From contig OX336399.1 in the NCBI GenBank assembly GCA_946902985.2, positions 156,426,411 to 156,490,410 on the forward strand: a stretch of DNA of 64,000 bases, read 5' to 3'. Source of the DNA: Meconema thalassinum. Lineage: Eukaryota; Arthropoda; Insecta; Orthoptera; Tettigoniidae. Shown piece after piece: positions 19,817 through 30,638 of the stretch; position 1 is the stretch's first letter, and every line of letters begins with the position of its first letter. A program made the position numbers and the translations under genes. The notes beneath the pieces were generated by a model. That model had not been told where the DNA came from. It made no database searches and worked only from the letters and a program-made list of their open reading frames with translations.

Positions 19817-21341
19817 TATTTTTAGCCTATTTTCAATTTTGAAAAAAATAGGCTTATGAGATCACCTTTTGTCCGTGTGCGTGTGTGTATGTGTGAGTGT
19901 GTGAGGTGTGTGTGTGTGTGTCCCCCTAATAAAATCTAAACGGCTGGAGCGATTTCAATGAAACTCGGTAAGGTCATAGCAATATTCCCGGCGACCTCGA
20001 CCGTGCCCTTCAAATTTTGTTACGTCTCACCAATCCAACATGGCGGCTGTGCGAAATATTTCACTAGCATTCAATATCTCCGAAACTATTACCGATATCG
20101 CCCTGAAATTGTGTACGGTGATAAAGGGCACTAATAGAAGTTCACCTATGAGACTTTCAAAAACCTGGTGACTACAAAACCAACATGGCGGTCAAGCGAA
20201 GTTGAGACTTTTAAATAGACTTTTCTCGCGATTTAACTATCCAAACGTAATGAAACTTGGTACAGCAAATGTTTATACACATTGTAATGCACTGCCATCT
20301 AATTTCATTCAATTGTTTACATAACCTCAAAATGGCGGCTGTGCGAAATATTTAACTGACATTCTATATCTCCGAAACTATTACAGATATCACCCTGCAA
20401 TTTTGTACGGTGATAAAGGGTACTGATACAAGTTTACCTATGTATATTTCATAAACTTGTAAAGTAAAAAACGAACATGGCGACCAAGCGAATTTGAAAC
20501 ATTTTAATATACTTTTCTCGTGATTTAACTCTCTGAGCGCAGTGAAATGTGGTACAGTAAATGATTTTGCAGATTGTAATGCACTGCCATCTAATTTAAT
20601 TCAATTGTTTACATAACCTCAAGATGGCGGCTGTGCGAAATTTTAATATTAAGTTTTTATTTCTTGTGTCGTAATCATGCGATCGAAGTGAAAGTTTGAA
20701 TAATGAACCTAGGCAATAATTGTCCTTGAATGGTACAAAACTATAAGGCCTATACATATAACAATCCTAAATGGCGAGCTTCCGAAATATTTAGATGGTT
20801 CTCAATATCTATGAATCTTTTACAGCAACCAAACTGACTTTTTGTTATGTTCATAGAGACTATGAATATTTATGTTCACCTATAGAACTTTCAGTAACCT
20901 GGTAAGCACAAATCCAACATGGCGGCGACGCGAAGTATAAATATTTAAATGGACGTTTCTCGCGAATTAACTATCCGAGTGCCGTGAAACGTTGCACATT
21001 AAATGCTTATACAAATGTTGATCCACTGGCATCTAATTTATTTCAATTGTTTGCATAATCACAAGATGGCTGCTGTGCGTATTTTAAAAATCTCGTTTTA
21101 ACTTCTTGTGTTCTAATCATGCGATTGAAATTTGAATACCACACGTACACAGTAATCTTAAAGTAATAGTACACAAAAATAAAAATCCAACCTGGCGACC
21201 ATCTGAAATATTTAGACGGTTTTCAATATCTACGAATCTGTTACAGCAATTAAACTGAAATTTTGTATGTTGATAGAGGCAATTAACATGGGCAGGATAT
21301 ATGAAAATAGGCTGTATAGTTCTTCACGGAACTACTTGTTT
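19817..21341 (+). mobile_element. H1 element, copy B
   Basis: Same termini as copy A: TTTTTAGCCTATTTTCA at 19819, GT tract at 19878-19920, and the 3' terminus TGAAAATAGGCTGTATAGTT, TCTTCACGGAACTACTTGTT ending at about 21341. The terminal hairpin AGTTC-TTCACG-GAACT is better preserved than in copy A. ATGGCGGC boxes at 20039, 20331, 20624 and 20922. About 1.5 kb, non-coding. Confidence 0.68.
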
Positions 21342-22029
21342 CAGTTATGGTTCATTTCATATCCACACATACTAAACCAAATAAATAAAATAAGGTAAGG
21401 TGTTTTTTTGTATTAGCAATATTACACTAGGGGCTTAAATCTAAGTGCCTTGATTATAGCGTATTTCGTTTCGCTATTCACGAGATGCTTTTAAAAATAT
21501 TTTTAATGCAAAATATTATTGAAGTACTTCGTTTGAAAAGCCGGCCACTTTCATATGTGTAATACCAAAACAGAGAGGGTATGAAGCAGAGTAGCTCTTT
21601 TAATCATGCGTTTAAATTAATCTGCGTTCGTACTCCGTAGGCGTGTGAAACGCATTTACGTCATACACCTGCGGCTGCGTTTTAAACATTAAAGCTGTTG
21701 TGCGTAATGAGCTCCTTAATGCTGCTAGCATTGCGCTTTTTATATCACGGTGACTGCTCTTTCATTGTGGAACAAAAATCACCAAGGTTACAAAAACCAA
21801 AATGTTTTATGTGCACATGATTTGATTTAGTAATTCAATGGCGTAATAATATAATGTAACATAATATACTTGGATACGAAAATGTAATAAAGAAATGTAC
21901 ACCCAAACTTAAAAGTTATCAGACGATCCCAGAAAGAGAGAAATTTCTGTTTATGGCCGCTTAGTCCGAATGAACCCGGAGAGATTGACCAGAAGACCTT
22001 CTCCATTTTTACATAAATTTTATATAGAT
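21342..22029. other. Unassigned DNA
   Basis: About 690 bp of AT-rich sequence without a recognisable element or long ORF. Confidence 0.35.
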
Positions 22030-22772
22030 AGCTTGCCACGGTGGGTGAGTGGTTATCGTGTCAGTCTACTAACCCCAAACTTGCAGGTTCACTCCTGGCC
22101 CTGGTAAGTGATTTTTGAAAGGCGGCAAAAATTACGACACGTATGTCATACGATTTTGGCATGTCAAAGAACGCATTTGAATTCAGTAGGCCATGTTCAT
22201 AATGTCAAAATTAATCTCGGGTGTTTCCGCCAACACAAAGTTCCTCATTTTTCTACTAAAAAGCGCTATAGTGTCAAAGGAGCTTAAATATCTAACCTCC
22301 TTGACTTTCATAGTGCTTCAAGGAACAATTAAATTTGACATGCAAGCTACCCTTTGGGTGGCACATTACAGGCCGGAAGTTTGTTTTAGACGAGTGAAAA
22401 GTCTTAATGGAAGCTTGGAGGCGAGTTACTACAGTACCTGTGTTGTTATCAGCGGCCCCAAGCGATCCGATGATTGACAAATCTGTTTCACACTTCTTCT
22501 GAAGTACAGTCATTGGCAAATATAATGACGGTCTGTTTGTAACTACGTAACGTGTACTTCCGCCCGTCACACAATACTTCGACTGTCTGCTCAAGTCTGG
22601 AATTCCATTACATCAGATCGGTGGTGACAAGTGTGAAGTGATAGGGTGAGAGAGTGAGTGTGTGTAGGCTCACCCGCAGGCTTCAAGGTCAAGGGCAATC
22701 GTTTAAAACAAACGACCGGCCTGTACAAACCTTGCACCCGGCATCCGAGGCCATACGAAATTATTATTACTT
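22030..22772 (+). mobile_element. SINE-D copy interrupted by a MITE
   Basis: tRNA-like head (A-box GGTGAGTGGTTATCG, B-box-like AGGTTCACTCC). Body: GTAAGTGATTTTTGAAAGG, TTTGAATTCAGTAGGCC, then GACTTTCATAGTGCTTCAAG. The end CCGAGGCCATACGAAATTAT carries an ATT-rich tail. The SINE is broken at 22368 and resumes at 22724 by the MITE below. Confidence 0.8.
22369..22723. mobile_element. MITE, 355 bp, TA target
   Basis: The ends CAGGCCGG…CCGGCCTG extend into imperfect ~28-bp TIRs that share TTTGTTTTA. TA dinucleotides flank both sides (22367-22368, 22724-22725). Removing it restores the SINE-D sequence seen at 59750-59790. No coding; a Tc1/mariner origin is inferred from the TA target. Confidence 0.75.
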
Positions 22773-23489
22773 TTATGAAGATGATGATTATGATAATTGT
22801 TGTTTTAAGTGGCCTAACATCTAGGTTATGTGCTCCTAATGGTTTGGGTGATAGTGAAAATGAATGATCAAATGGAACTAACTACTGACTTACAAACTAG
22901 AAGAGGAAATGGGAAACAATAAGGAGAAGAATGAGAATTAAGGGACTTGGAAGGAAGGAGAGCCAAGAAGGTAAAGAGGAGAGGGTTCACCCCAAAGGCA
23001 ATGGAAAATGGGGAACAGCTTGACCCAGCTCAGGAATTCCTCGGGGTCACCAAATCCTGAGCTCACCAGGCATAAGCTCCTGAGGGTGTATCACTATCCA
23101 GGGTGCAGCAAAGTGGTGGGGCTACACACACCCTGCCTCCTTAAGGGCCTTCAGCAGAAGGCAGGAGATATTAGGAAAATGAAAAACAAGAGGGCTGACT
23201 CCTCGAAGAATGATGGATCAAAAAAGATGAGAGAACGGCCAATTTATTTATTTATCCGAGTCCGAAACACATACAAATATACATATAAATTGCACTAAAT
23301 TTCATTTCTCCAGTGTTCAACTGTTAGAATGGCACAGTCATTACCTTCTATCAAGTCATGCATATCACATGGTCTTCTTCAGTACTGTATCCCCACTTCT
23401 TCAAATTGCTCTTACACGGACTCACCAGTTCTCAGCGTCTTCCAAGATCCGTATTGTGTATGGTCGAAACAAGGAGGATAAAGAAAGTA
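22773..23489. other. Unassigned DNA
   Basis: It contains a 96-codon frame (23008-23298) with no recognisable domain, rich in Lys, Arg and Ser, in purine-biased DNA. I would not call it a gene. The right end approaches RTE-like sequence. Confidence 0.3.
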
Positions 23490-24000
23490 GGTTGGGTCAG
23501 GCATGAAAAGTATTTCTACAGATCTATTGACATCAAATATAGATTTAAGTATTCGGAAGTGATTTTTAAAAGGCTTTGTCTGGAGCGTCACGCTCTATGG
23601 TAGTGAAACTTGGACTGTTGGCACAGCAGAAAAGAGGAGAATCGAAGCGTTTGAAATGTGGTGTTACAAGAGATTGATGACGTTTAAAAGGGTAGATAGT
23701 GTAACAAATAAAGAAGTATTAAGACGAGTGAGTGAGGAGAGATGTTTCTGGTGACTGCTAATAAAGAGAAGAGATAGGTTGGTAGGACACACACTAAGAC
23801 ACCCAGGAATAGCAAACTTGGTTATGGAAGGAAGGATAGAGGCCAAGAACTGTAGGGGATGATCAAGGTAATAATATGTTCAACAGATTGCGTCAGATGT
23901 AAGGTGTGGTAACTATGTGGAGATGAAACGATTAGCTCAGGACAGGGAGGCATGGAGCGCTGTATCAAAACAGCTTGAAAACTACAACAAGAACTTCACT
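23490..24000 (+). pseudogene. RTE-like LINE ORF2 C-terminus
   Basis: Broken frames give VGWVRHEKYFYRSIDIKYRF, LYGSETWTVGTAEKRRIEAF, EMWCYKRLMTFKRVDSVTNK, EVLRRVSEER, RDRLVGHTLRHPGIANLVME and QDREAWSAV. The order and spacing match the RTE/BovB ORF2 end. Several stops and at least two frameshifts. The 3' end has the ACTACAACA-type tail. Confidence 0.8.
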
Positions 24001-24044
24001 ATTAGTGATTTGTTGTTGTTGTTACGGGAATTTGTTGTTGTCCT

Positions 24045-24400
24045 CATTAACTGCCTTCACGTTTGAAATGTGGTGTTACTCTATCTACCCACTTACCTGC
24101 TGTAACAAAATAAGAGATATTAAGACGAGTAGGCGAGGAGAGAATTTTCTGGCGGTTGCTAATGAAGAGAAGAGATAGGTTGTCAGGACACATACAAAGG
24201 CACCCAGGAATAGGAAACTTAATTATGGAAAGAAGGGTTGAGGACAAGAACTGTAGGGGTACACCAAGGTTAGAATATTTAAAACAGATTGTCTCGGATG
24301 TAAGGTGTGGTAGCTAAGTAGAGATGAAACGATTAGCTCAGGACAGGGAGGGATGGGATGCAACAAACCAGTCAAAGGACTACACAACATCAACAGTATT
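24045..24400 (+). pseudogene. RTE-like LINE ORF2 C-terminus, second copy
   Basis: FEMWCYSIYPLTCCNKIRDI carries an internal disruption. It is followed by RRVGEERIFWRLLMKRRDRL-like, GHIQRHPGIGNLIMERRVED and KNCRGTPRLEYLKQIVSDVR, ending MKRLAQDREGWDATNQSKDY. It lies directly downstream of, and parallel to, the 23490-24000 copy, and ends with a CAACATCAACAG tail. Confidence 0.8.
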
Positions 24401-24474
24401 GGACATTCTGGAGTCTCTAACTAACTTATCTGATTCAAAGTCTTAAATAAATAAATAAATAAATATATTGCCAA

Positions 24475-24905
24475 TTTTTTATTTTTTATTTCTTGATTTG
24501 TTGTGTCCAACTTAGGAGTTCGTTGAACTTATTAGCACTTTTTCTTCTTCCCTTCCCAATATCTCTTCATCCTCTCGCTGTGTTCTCTTTTACGCTGTTC
24601 TGTCCATCCTGTATTTTGTCGGGAGGGCTTCTCAGAAAATGTATGTTTGTGAATTAAAATTCTGAATTTTGTTCTGTCTTGAATGGTTTCTTCATGACAG
24701 CCGATTTCATTTATGTCTTCACTGATTTCCTTTTGCCATTTGTTTTGATCTTTCATTGAAAATGCAAGTTTGAAAATTTTCTTTGTGAACCTGTTATTAT
24801 CCATTCTATATAGGTGTCCGTAAAAGTGTAATCGCTGTTTCCTTATGATATCTGTGATTTTTTTTGTAACTTGATAAACTTCGTGTGATTTCTTTTCCAT
24901 GCAAA
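24475..24905 (-). pseudogene. LINE C-terminus ('FYGHL…WTEERK' family)
   Basis: A 122-codon minus frame reads KITDIIRKQRLHFYGHLYRM, DNNRFTKKIF and DINEIGCHEETIQDR, ending WTEQRKREHSERMKRYW. This is the extreme C-terminus of a non-LTR polyprotein; sister copies are at 25665-26330 and 52370-52880. 5'-truncated; the RT domain is absent. Clade not determined. Confidence 0.7.
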
Positions 24906-24934
24906 TTCCTTTTACATACTTTGGTGCTAAGATT

Positions 24935-24936
<2 letters not shown>

Positions 24937-24993
<57 letters not shown>
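24937..24993. repeat. (ATT)n microsatellite
   Basis: About 19 near-perfect ATT units. It directly abuts the 5'-truncated R3 repeat and resembles the ATT tails of SINE-D. Confidence 0.95.
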
Positions 24994-24998
<5 letters not shown>

Positions 24999-25285
24999 GG
25001 CTGAGATTATATGGAAGCTACTGAGGTATGGGTGGTGCTTAGTAATGACATTCGGGGCACTGTCAGTGCCTGTGGATGCTGTGAAAGGTTCTACTCATAT
25101 GGTTAGTACTGCTGTTCTGACTCAGGGAGGAAAGCAATAGCAAACTACCACACTCCTCTTCTTGCCTAGTACGCCTCAATATAGCGCTGCCTTGGGTTCT
25201 TGTGTGTATCCACCCACATAACCTAACGGCAATACTTGTTGTGGTTCCAACCAGCCTTCAGGCTGACTACCTAACACACCTACAA
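24994..25285 (+). mobile_element. R3 retroposon, 5'-truncated copy
   Basis: ATGGCTGAGATTATATGGAA, GAGGTATGGGTGGTGCTTAG, then GCTGACTACCTAACACACC. It is parallel to 34084-34470 and 41613-41990. It lacks the first ~90 bp of those copies. Confidence 0.8.
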
Positions 25286-25332
25286 TTATATTGTCAATCG
25301 ATTTATGATGTGAAGTGATGGTAAACAAGACC

Positions 25333-25660
25333 GGGTGAGTTACCCGTGGTCGTTATGGCGTGGCTGCAGGCAGTGGCTCACATCCGGGAGACGAGGAGGT
25401 TCGAATCCCCCCACCGGCAACCTTGAAGATGGCCTTCTGTGGTTTCCCATCTTCCTTCCAGGCAAATGCCGGGGTTGGTCCCTAACTATAGGCTACAGCC
25501 GCTACCTTCCAATTCCTCGTCCTTACAATCACACTTTCCTGCCCAGACAACACTCCACACGCGACGATACTTGTAGCTCACCCCATGGGTGTCCGCATAG
25601 AAGCAGCTACAAACTCTGGCGAGCCGAACATGTCCTCAGACACTCCCGGCACTAAAAGGA
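25333..25660 (+). mobile_element. Chimeric SINE: SINE-E-like head/body with SINE-B tail
   Basis: B-box GAGGTTCGAATCCCCC at 25400. The body TGGTTTCCCATCTTCCTTCC, AGGCAAATGCCGGGGTTGGT is shared with SINE-E (57237) and SINE-C. The last 90 bp (GTAGCTCACCCCATGGGTGT…CTCCCGGCACTAAAAG) is the SINE-B long-copy tail of 3330-3415 and 27822-27910. It is inserted in, or abuts, a LINE. Confidence 0.7.
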
Positions 25661-25664
25661 AGCT

Positions 25665-26330
25665 TCCGTGTCACGGATTAACAATATGGAATTGGCTTAC
25701 CATTTAACCAAAGACATTTACAAAACACGATCAATGTCCTTCAAGGCCAAACTGAGGCACTACGATACCGTTATTCGCCCGGAGGCGTTATATGCATCAG
25801 AATGCCTGGCGATGAATAAGAATGGCCTGACAGAACATCTCGAAGCCAAAGAGAGGAAGATTCTGAAAAAAATCTTGGGCCCGGTCAAGAAACGAGGAGA
25901 GTATAGAAGACGACACAACGATGAACTTTAATCTACATGTGGAGAAAATAACGGACACCATTCGCAAATGAAGACTCTCCTTTTATGGTCATTTAACATG
26001 AATGAACTCCAGAAGATTGTCCAATCGAATCTGTGCCTACTTTGTGGGAATGAAAACCAAAGGGATCTGTTTTACAGAGGTGGAAAAAGACCTACAAGAA
26101 CTGGGGATATCACATGAGGACATTTTGGAACGTGACTCTTTGAAGAAGAAACTTGGGGAAATACATAGTTTTCAGCCAAAACCTATATTGAAAACCGGCA
26201 AGAAGTGGACCGAAGAACGAAAGGAAGCTCACCGAAGAAGAATGCGCGAATACTGGGCCAATGTGAAAGACGGAGGGAAAAGGCAGTTGAAATAACGTGG
26301 TCCATAGAAGACGGAAACGATTATAAAAAT
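25665..26330 (+). pseudogene. LINE C-terminus ('FYGHL…WTEERK' family)
   Basis: First frame: RINNMELAYHLTKDIYKTRS, AKLRHYDTVIRPEALYASEC, LEAKERKILKKILGPVKKRG. After stops it continues KITDTIRKRRLLFYGHLTXM, then VEKDLQELGISHEDILERDS, ending TEERKEAHRRRMREYWANVK. This is the longest copy of the family here, covering about 210 codons of the post-RT region in two frames. The 3' UTR starts ACGTGGTCCATAGAAGACGG, matched at 52830. Confidence 0.75.
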
Positions 26331-26934
26331 GAAATGGAAAACAATCTAATATATCATAATTATTTGTACATTAGTATAAAACAATCAAGATGAGGCGATG
26401 TATTTTTGCACCACTGTAGCTTTTGTAGTATTTCATCTATACGTCAACCCTATTAGAACAAGCAAGGCATTGTTTGCCCGCTACAAACTTGTATCCATGT
26501 TATGATACCACAAGCCACAATATATCATCACACAAAGAGAAGAGAAAATGCAGTAAGTCTTTATCTGTGAACGAGCAACATGTGGGTTTGTTTAGCAGAT
26601 GAATTACGACAGAGCTTAGTTTTAACTGTTCCCCAGTAAGCAGGATAGAAGCCAACCAGCCAATGCGAAAATTGTCAACGTAACATTCAAATAAAGGCCG
26701 TTCTGTGTTTATCTCTCGCGCTGCTGAAATCCATTCGTTGGTAAATTCTATTTTCCTCGTATCTCGTGCTTACTTAGAGCATACATCAATAAATATACAC
26801 GCACAATGTGGTTGGTTTTCTGCTCCACAGTTGTTTGGGTGTGGTCTAATTCAAACACCTCAGAATAAACCTTATAATTCATGAATTGTGGTAGCTTAGC
26901 CTTTGTTAGTCATTTGTGCAGGGTGTACAGTAAT
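26331..26934. other. Unassigned DNA
   Basis: About 600 bp between a LINE end and SINE-A. No coding, tRNA-like or terminal-repeat signal recognised. Confidence 0.35.
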
Positions 26935-26950
26935 GCAAGCAGTGACTCTG

Positions 26951-27291
26951 AAAATGAAAATCCACAGCCTGCTTCCAGTCTCCGACCGGGTCAGGATTGG
27001 AATGAATGAAGCCCCCATCTAGCGGCGAGGATATGAACTGTGCCGGCTGCCGAGGCTTGACGCACTCCTCTGGGGCAATGATTAAATTAATGACAGATGA
27101 AATGAAATGTTAGTGGAGAGTGTTGCTGGAATGAAATTTCGACAGGGAAAACCGGAGTACCCGGAGAAAAACCTGTCTGCCTCCGTTTTGTCCAGCACAG
27201 ATCTCACATGGAGTGACCGGGATTTGAACCACGGACCCAGCGGTGAGAGGCCGGCGTGCTGCCGCCTAAGCCACGGAGGCTTACCAAGCAA
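26951..27291 (-). mobile_element. SINE-A, full copy with 16-bp TSD
   Basis: Same head (A-box TGGCTTAGGCGG, B-box GGTTCAAATCCC), body and GGCTGTGGATTTTC tail as 2834-3158. It is flanked by perfect GCAAGCAGTGACTCTG duplications (26935-26950, 27292-27307). Eleven extra bases lie 5' of the head. Confidence 0.9.
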
Positions 27292-27530
27292 GCAAGCAGT
27301 GACTCTGGCTTTTCGTAAATCGTTTGTGTGCGTTGACTGATCAATTTCTTTTCTCAGTGCGCATCTCAAAAATACCCCATGTTGACGTCCAATTGGCAGG
27401 TGAAAATCTACGCAGGAAGCAAAATAACCAGTGATGGACAATGCAAAAGGATATCAAAAGTAGCTTGGCTCAGGCAAGTAAAGCATTTCTATAGAAAAGA
27501 AATCTGTTGAAATTAAATATAAATTTAGGT

Positions 27531-27920
27531 GGTGTAGTTGGTAGCATGCTGAACTGCTGTGCTCAAGATAGTGGGTTCAAACCCGGCCGAAGTCGTCGGA
27601 TTTTTTAAGAGCGTTAAAATCCTTCAGTATGCCTTCCTTCGGAGTGGAAGTAAAGCCGCCGGTCGCATGTCATAGATTTATGGCATGTAAAAGATCCTTC
27701 CACAGACTAAACTTGTGTGAAGCTATATTTATAGGTTAGATTTCGTTGGAACGCTCTATCAAAGTTCCAACGTTCACCACTAGGTATCGAAAGTTGGAAC
27801 TACCTGAAATTGAACGGAACTTGTAGCTAACCCTATGGGTGTCCGTTGGAAGCAGCTTCTGGTGAGCCAAACATGTCCTCGGACACTCCGGCACTAAAAG
27901 CCATACAATAAATAAATAAG
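27531..27920 (+). mobile_element. SINE-B, long-tail copy with 8-bp TSD
   Basis: Starts inside the A-box (GTGTAGTTGGTAGC); B-box GGGTTCAAACCC at 27572. Body as in other SINE-B copies, tail GTAGCTAACCCTATGGGTGT…CTCCGGCACTAAAAGCC and an AATAAATAAATAAG end. ATTTAGGT duplications at 27523-27530 and 27921-27928. Confidence 0.85.
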
Positions 27921-28187
27921 ATTTAGGTATTATGTGAAAATCATTTTTGAAAGCTTTTGTCCGGAGCGTGCTCTGTATGGAAGTGAAACTTGGACTGTTG
28001 GCGTAGCAGAAAGGGGAGAGCAGAAACATTTGAAATGTGGTGTTACAGGAGAGTGATGAAGATCAGATGGGTATATAGAATAACAAATGAAGGAGTATTA
28101 AGAAGAGTGGGCGTGGAGAGATGTCTTTGGCGACTGCTAGAGGAGAGATGGGACACATACTAAACACACCCAGGAATAGCAAACTTA

Positions 28188-29800
28188 CAAGGGAACTGTC
28201 CATACGGCCATATCGAAACCGACAATGATATTTCTTAGAGATGATGAGGAAACCATAAATTAGCGATGTACAAAAAATTAGCTGCCATTTCGAACTGGAA
28301 GGTCCTGAAATCGGCACGGAGACTTCTAATATGATTGCACGCGCTAGCAAATCGCTCGAAGTGGACAGCCCTGGTGACCAGCTGAAGCATGCGCGTAACC
28401 TTGAGCGCTCTGTAGTCGCTTTGCAGAAGCAAGAAGGCTGAAGCGCAATGAATGCGATGACCTGCGACTGTGGGCCTTGGAAATTTCACGAGAGATTTCA
28501 ATGGGGCGAACTAATTTCAGCGCATGGACTAGTTGGTTGAGTAGTTTTAAGAAAAAGTGCAGAGTAAAAAGTAGAAAAATCACGAAATTTGTATCCCGTA
28601 CGTATCTACAAGAAGAAGACGAAAAAGATCAAGCCGTAAATAAATTTTTAGAAGCAGCTACATAGCGATTTTTAGACTACACCCCTTTTTCAATATACAA
28701 TACAGATCAGAGTGGTTTCGTGCACGAAATGAAAGCGAAATGGACGCTATCGTTTGTTGGTGAGAAACATAAAGAAACAGTTGCTCAATCAGTTCATGCA
28801 CTCACCCATTCGTACACAATTCTCCCTACATTTAGTATGGCCGGTACACTTTTCCCGAAATTATTCATTGTACCACAGGAGGCAACTGGAATTTTCGACC
28901 CGAGAGTTTCCAAAGAAATGTTTCATGCCAGAAATATAATTGTAACAGCCACAAAATCAGGAAGAATGGGGAAAAAGAAATTAAAATATTGGTTTAAAGA
29001 ATCCTTTTTCCCATTTGCGGGAGAGAAGTGTTTGCTACTGATAGATTCCTGGACTACATATAGTACTAAAAGATGTCTTGAAGACATTCCTTCAGGCAAC
29101 GGCATAGAAATTCTCCAGATTCCTCCCTGAACTGCAGGGAAAATACAGCCCTTGGATAAGTTTATCTTCCGGCAATGGAAAGCTTTGTATCGCCGTTTAA
29201 CAGACATTGTGTCGGCTTGTGGAGACGTTCAGTTTGATGTATATCAGAGAAACAGCGTACTGAAAATGCCATCCTTCATTCATTTTCAATTTTCTTCCCT
29301 ACGGTTCAAGGACATGGTTAAATATTCGTGGTTCGCAACCAATTACACTACGCAGAGACCTCCCGAGTTCGAAGTGCCTGTGAAATATTGCCTTCTAATA
29401 AGTAAGGAAAACTGTGAAGAACAATGTGGCCTCAAAGTGAATATTCGTTGTGTATGGTGCCTAATATATTTATGTTTTTATCATGCGATTAACGAACCTC
29501 ATTTATGTTTCACATTCGTTCCCTAACAATGAAGTGTCCTCGGCGCGTGGTGTCCTGCCAGTTCGTTCTCGCTCTCTCCAGCACAACTGCCAACTTCACT
29601 CCGCTCTGCACCGCACGAGCCAGCAAGATGCAAGGGTTGTCCAGTAGTTGCGTTGTCACACGGATTTTGTATCAACATTTCGATAACTTCCAGTTCGAAA
29701 TGGCAGCTAATTTTTTGTACATCGCCAAATTATGGTTTCCTCATCATCTCTACGAAATATCATGGTTGGTTTCGATATGACCGTATGGACAGTTCCCTTG
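28188..29800 (+). mobile_element. DNA transposon, 1613 bp, 114-bp TIRs, TTA target duplication
   Basis: TIRs start CAAGGGAACTGTCCATACGG and match for about 114 bp with roughly six mismatches (28188-28301 against 29687-29800). The flanking TTA at 28185-28187 and 29801-29803 is a 3-bp duplication, supported by the uninterrupted RTE copies at 23814 and 24209. It encodes a degenerate DDE transposase (next entry). TTA duplications are typical of PIF/Harbinger, yet the protein looks Tc1/mariner/pogo-like, so classification is open. Confidence 0.85.
28477..29526 (+). pseudogene. DDE transposase (pogo/Tc1-related), two nonsense mutations
   Basis: One frame is open except for TAG at 28663-28665 and TGA at 29128-29130. 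N-terminal part: FSAWTSWLSSFKKKCRVKSR resembles a CENP-B-type HTH end. Catalytic blocks: YNTDQSGF (first Asp), LLIDSW (second Asp, about 29041) and KIQPLDKF (third Asp, about 29155), with 36 residues between the last two. Between them are KETVAQSVHALTHSYTILPT and GTLFPKLFIVPQEATGIFDP. The C-terminus becomes unrecognisable after the DDE core. The protein acts, in intact relatives, on the element's TIRs. Dead in this copy; the N-terminal DNA-binding region upstream of 28477 is eroded or missing. Confidence 0.75.
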
Positions 29801-29985
29801 TTAGTTAAGGAAGGAAGGGTTGAGGACAAGAACTGTAGGAGTCGACCAAGGATTGAACATGTTAAACAGATTGCCTCGGATGTAAGGTGTGGTAGCTTGT
29901 AGAGATGAAACGATTAGCTCAGGACAGGAAAGCGTGTAGAGCTGCATCAAACTATTCAAAAGGCTGAATGCTCAAACAATATTAT

Positions 29986-30276
29986 TTCGCACTCAACAGG
30001 CTCTTGGTTACTTTACCTCAGGGTTCAGCAAACGTTGATGCCCGATGCGTGAAGTATGTTAGTCAATGCTGCTGCTGTTGTTTTTTTTTTTTGTGGGGTT
30101 TGGACATCGGGTTCACTCATCCCCGTGTGCCTTGGTAAATGTGGGATTTTGTTTGATAGCCTGTGATGGCTGTATTAGTAATTAAGGTGAGCACCAGGAA
30201 GGAGGTGACCGTGGCTGCCTGCCAATAAAGCAAGCAAATAATTCAAACGAGTGTTAAATGTATGCAAAAACATTAC
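29986..30276. other. Unassigned DNA
   Basis: A T12-type homopolymer lies at 30080. No coding or mobile-element structure recognised. Confidence 0.35.
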
Positions 30277-30638
30277 TTTATGTTCGACCCTGACTATTAT
30301 GTGTCAGAGAACTGTACTATAATGAGGCTCATTATAACACTATTTTTCATTATGAAACAGTTTCTCCCACCAATCAGAGCTCAAGAAACAGTTGTTTGAC
30401 CAATTAGTTAATTAGATGCGCTGAGTTCCACAGCCTTCTAATTTAAATTTCACTGCGTGGCCTAGTTTCATAGTAGGATAATCGAGGAGGCCATGGTCAA
30501 ATACAAGGCATTCACTGCGTCTCATGCGCTCTGTTCAGTACATAAAACTGGAGAAATCTCGACAGATATTTATGAATATGTTCGAACATAAAATAATTAT
30601 AATAATTATCGTCGAACATAAACAGTCGTATGCAACTC

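Larger units (their letters stand above)
27420..29985 (+). pseudogene. RTE-like LINE ORF2 C-terminus split by a SINE and a DNA transposon
   Basis: Pieces at 27420-27530, 27921-28187 and 29801-29985 form one colinear RTE end: SDGQCKRISKVAWLRQVKHF-like, then LYGSETWTVGVAERGEQKHL, CGVTGE(*), WVYRITNEGVLRRVGVERCL, then (after the DNA element) KEGRVEDKNCRSRPRIEHVK and QIASDVRCGSL, ending MKRLAQDRKACRAASNYSKG. It carries stops and indels. It is the target for SINE-B (27531-27920) and the TIR transposon (28188-29800), whose removal restores continuity. Confidence 0.8.

Noticed and set aside
17893..21341. H1 copies A and B as LTRs of one element
   Set aside because: No TG…CA ends or coding between them, and single copies occur elsewhere (54785-56290, 63380 onward).
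23008..23298. 96-codon Lys/Arg-rich protein
   Set aside because: Low-complexity purine-rich DNA, no domain and no supporting context.
24937..24993. CRISPR-like or functional repeat array
   Set aside because: Simple ATT microsatellite with no spacers.
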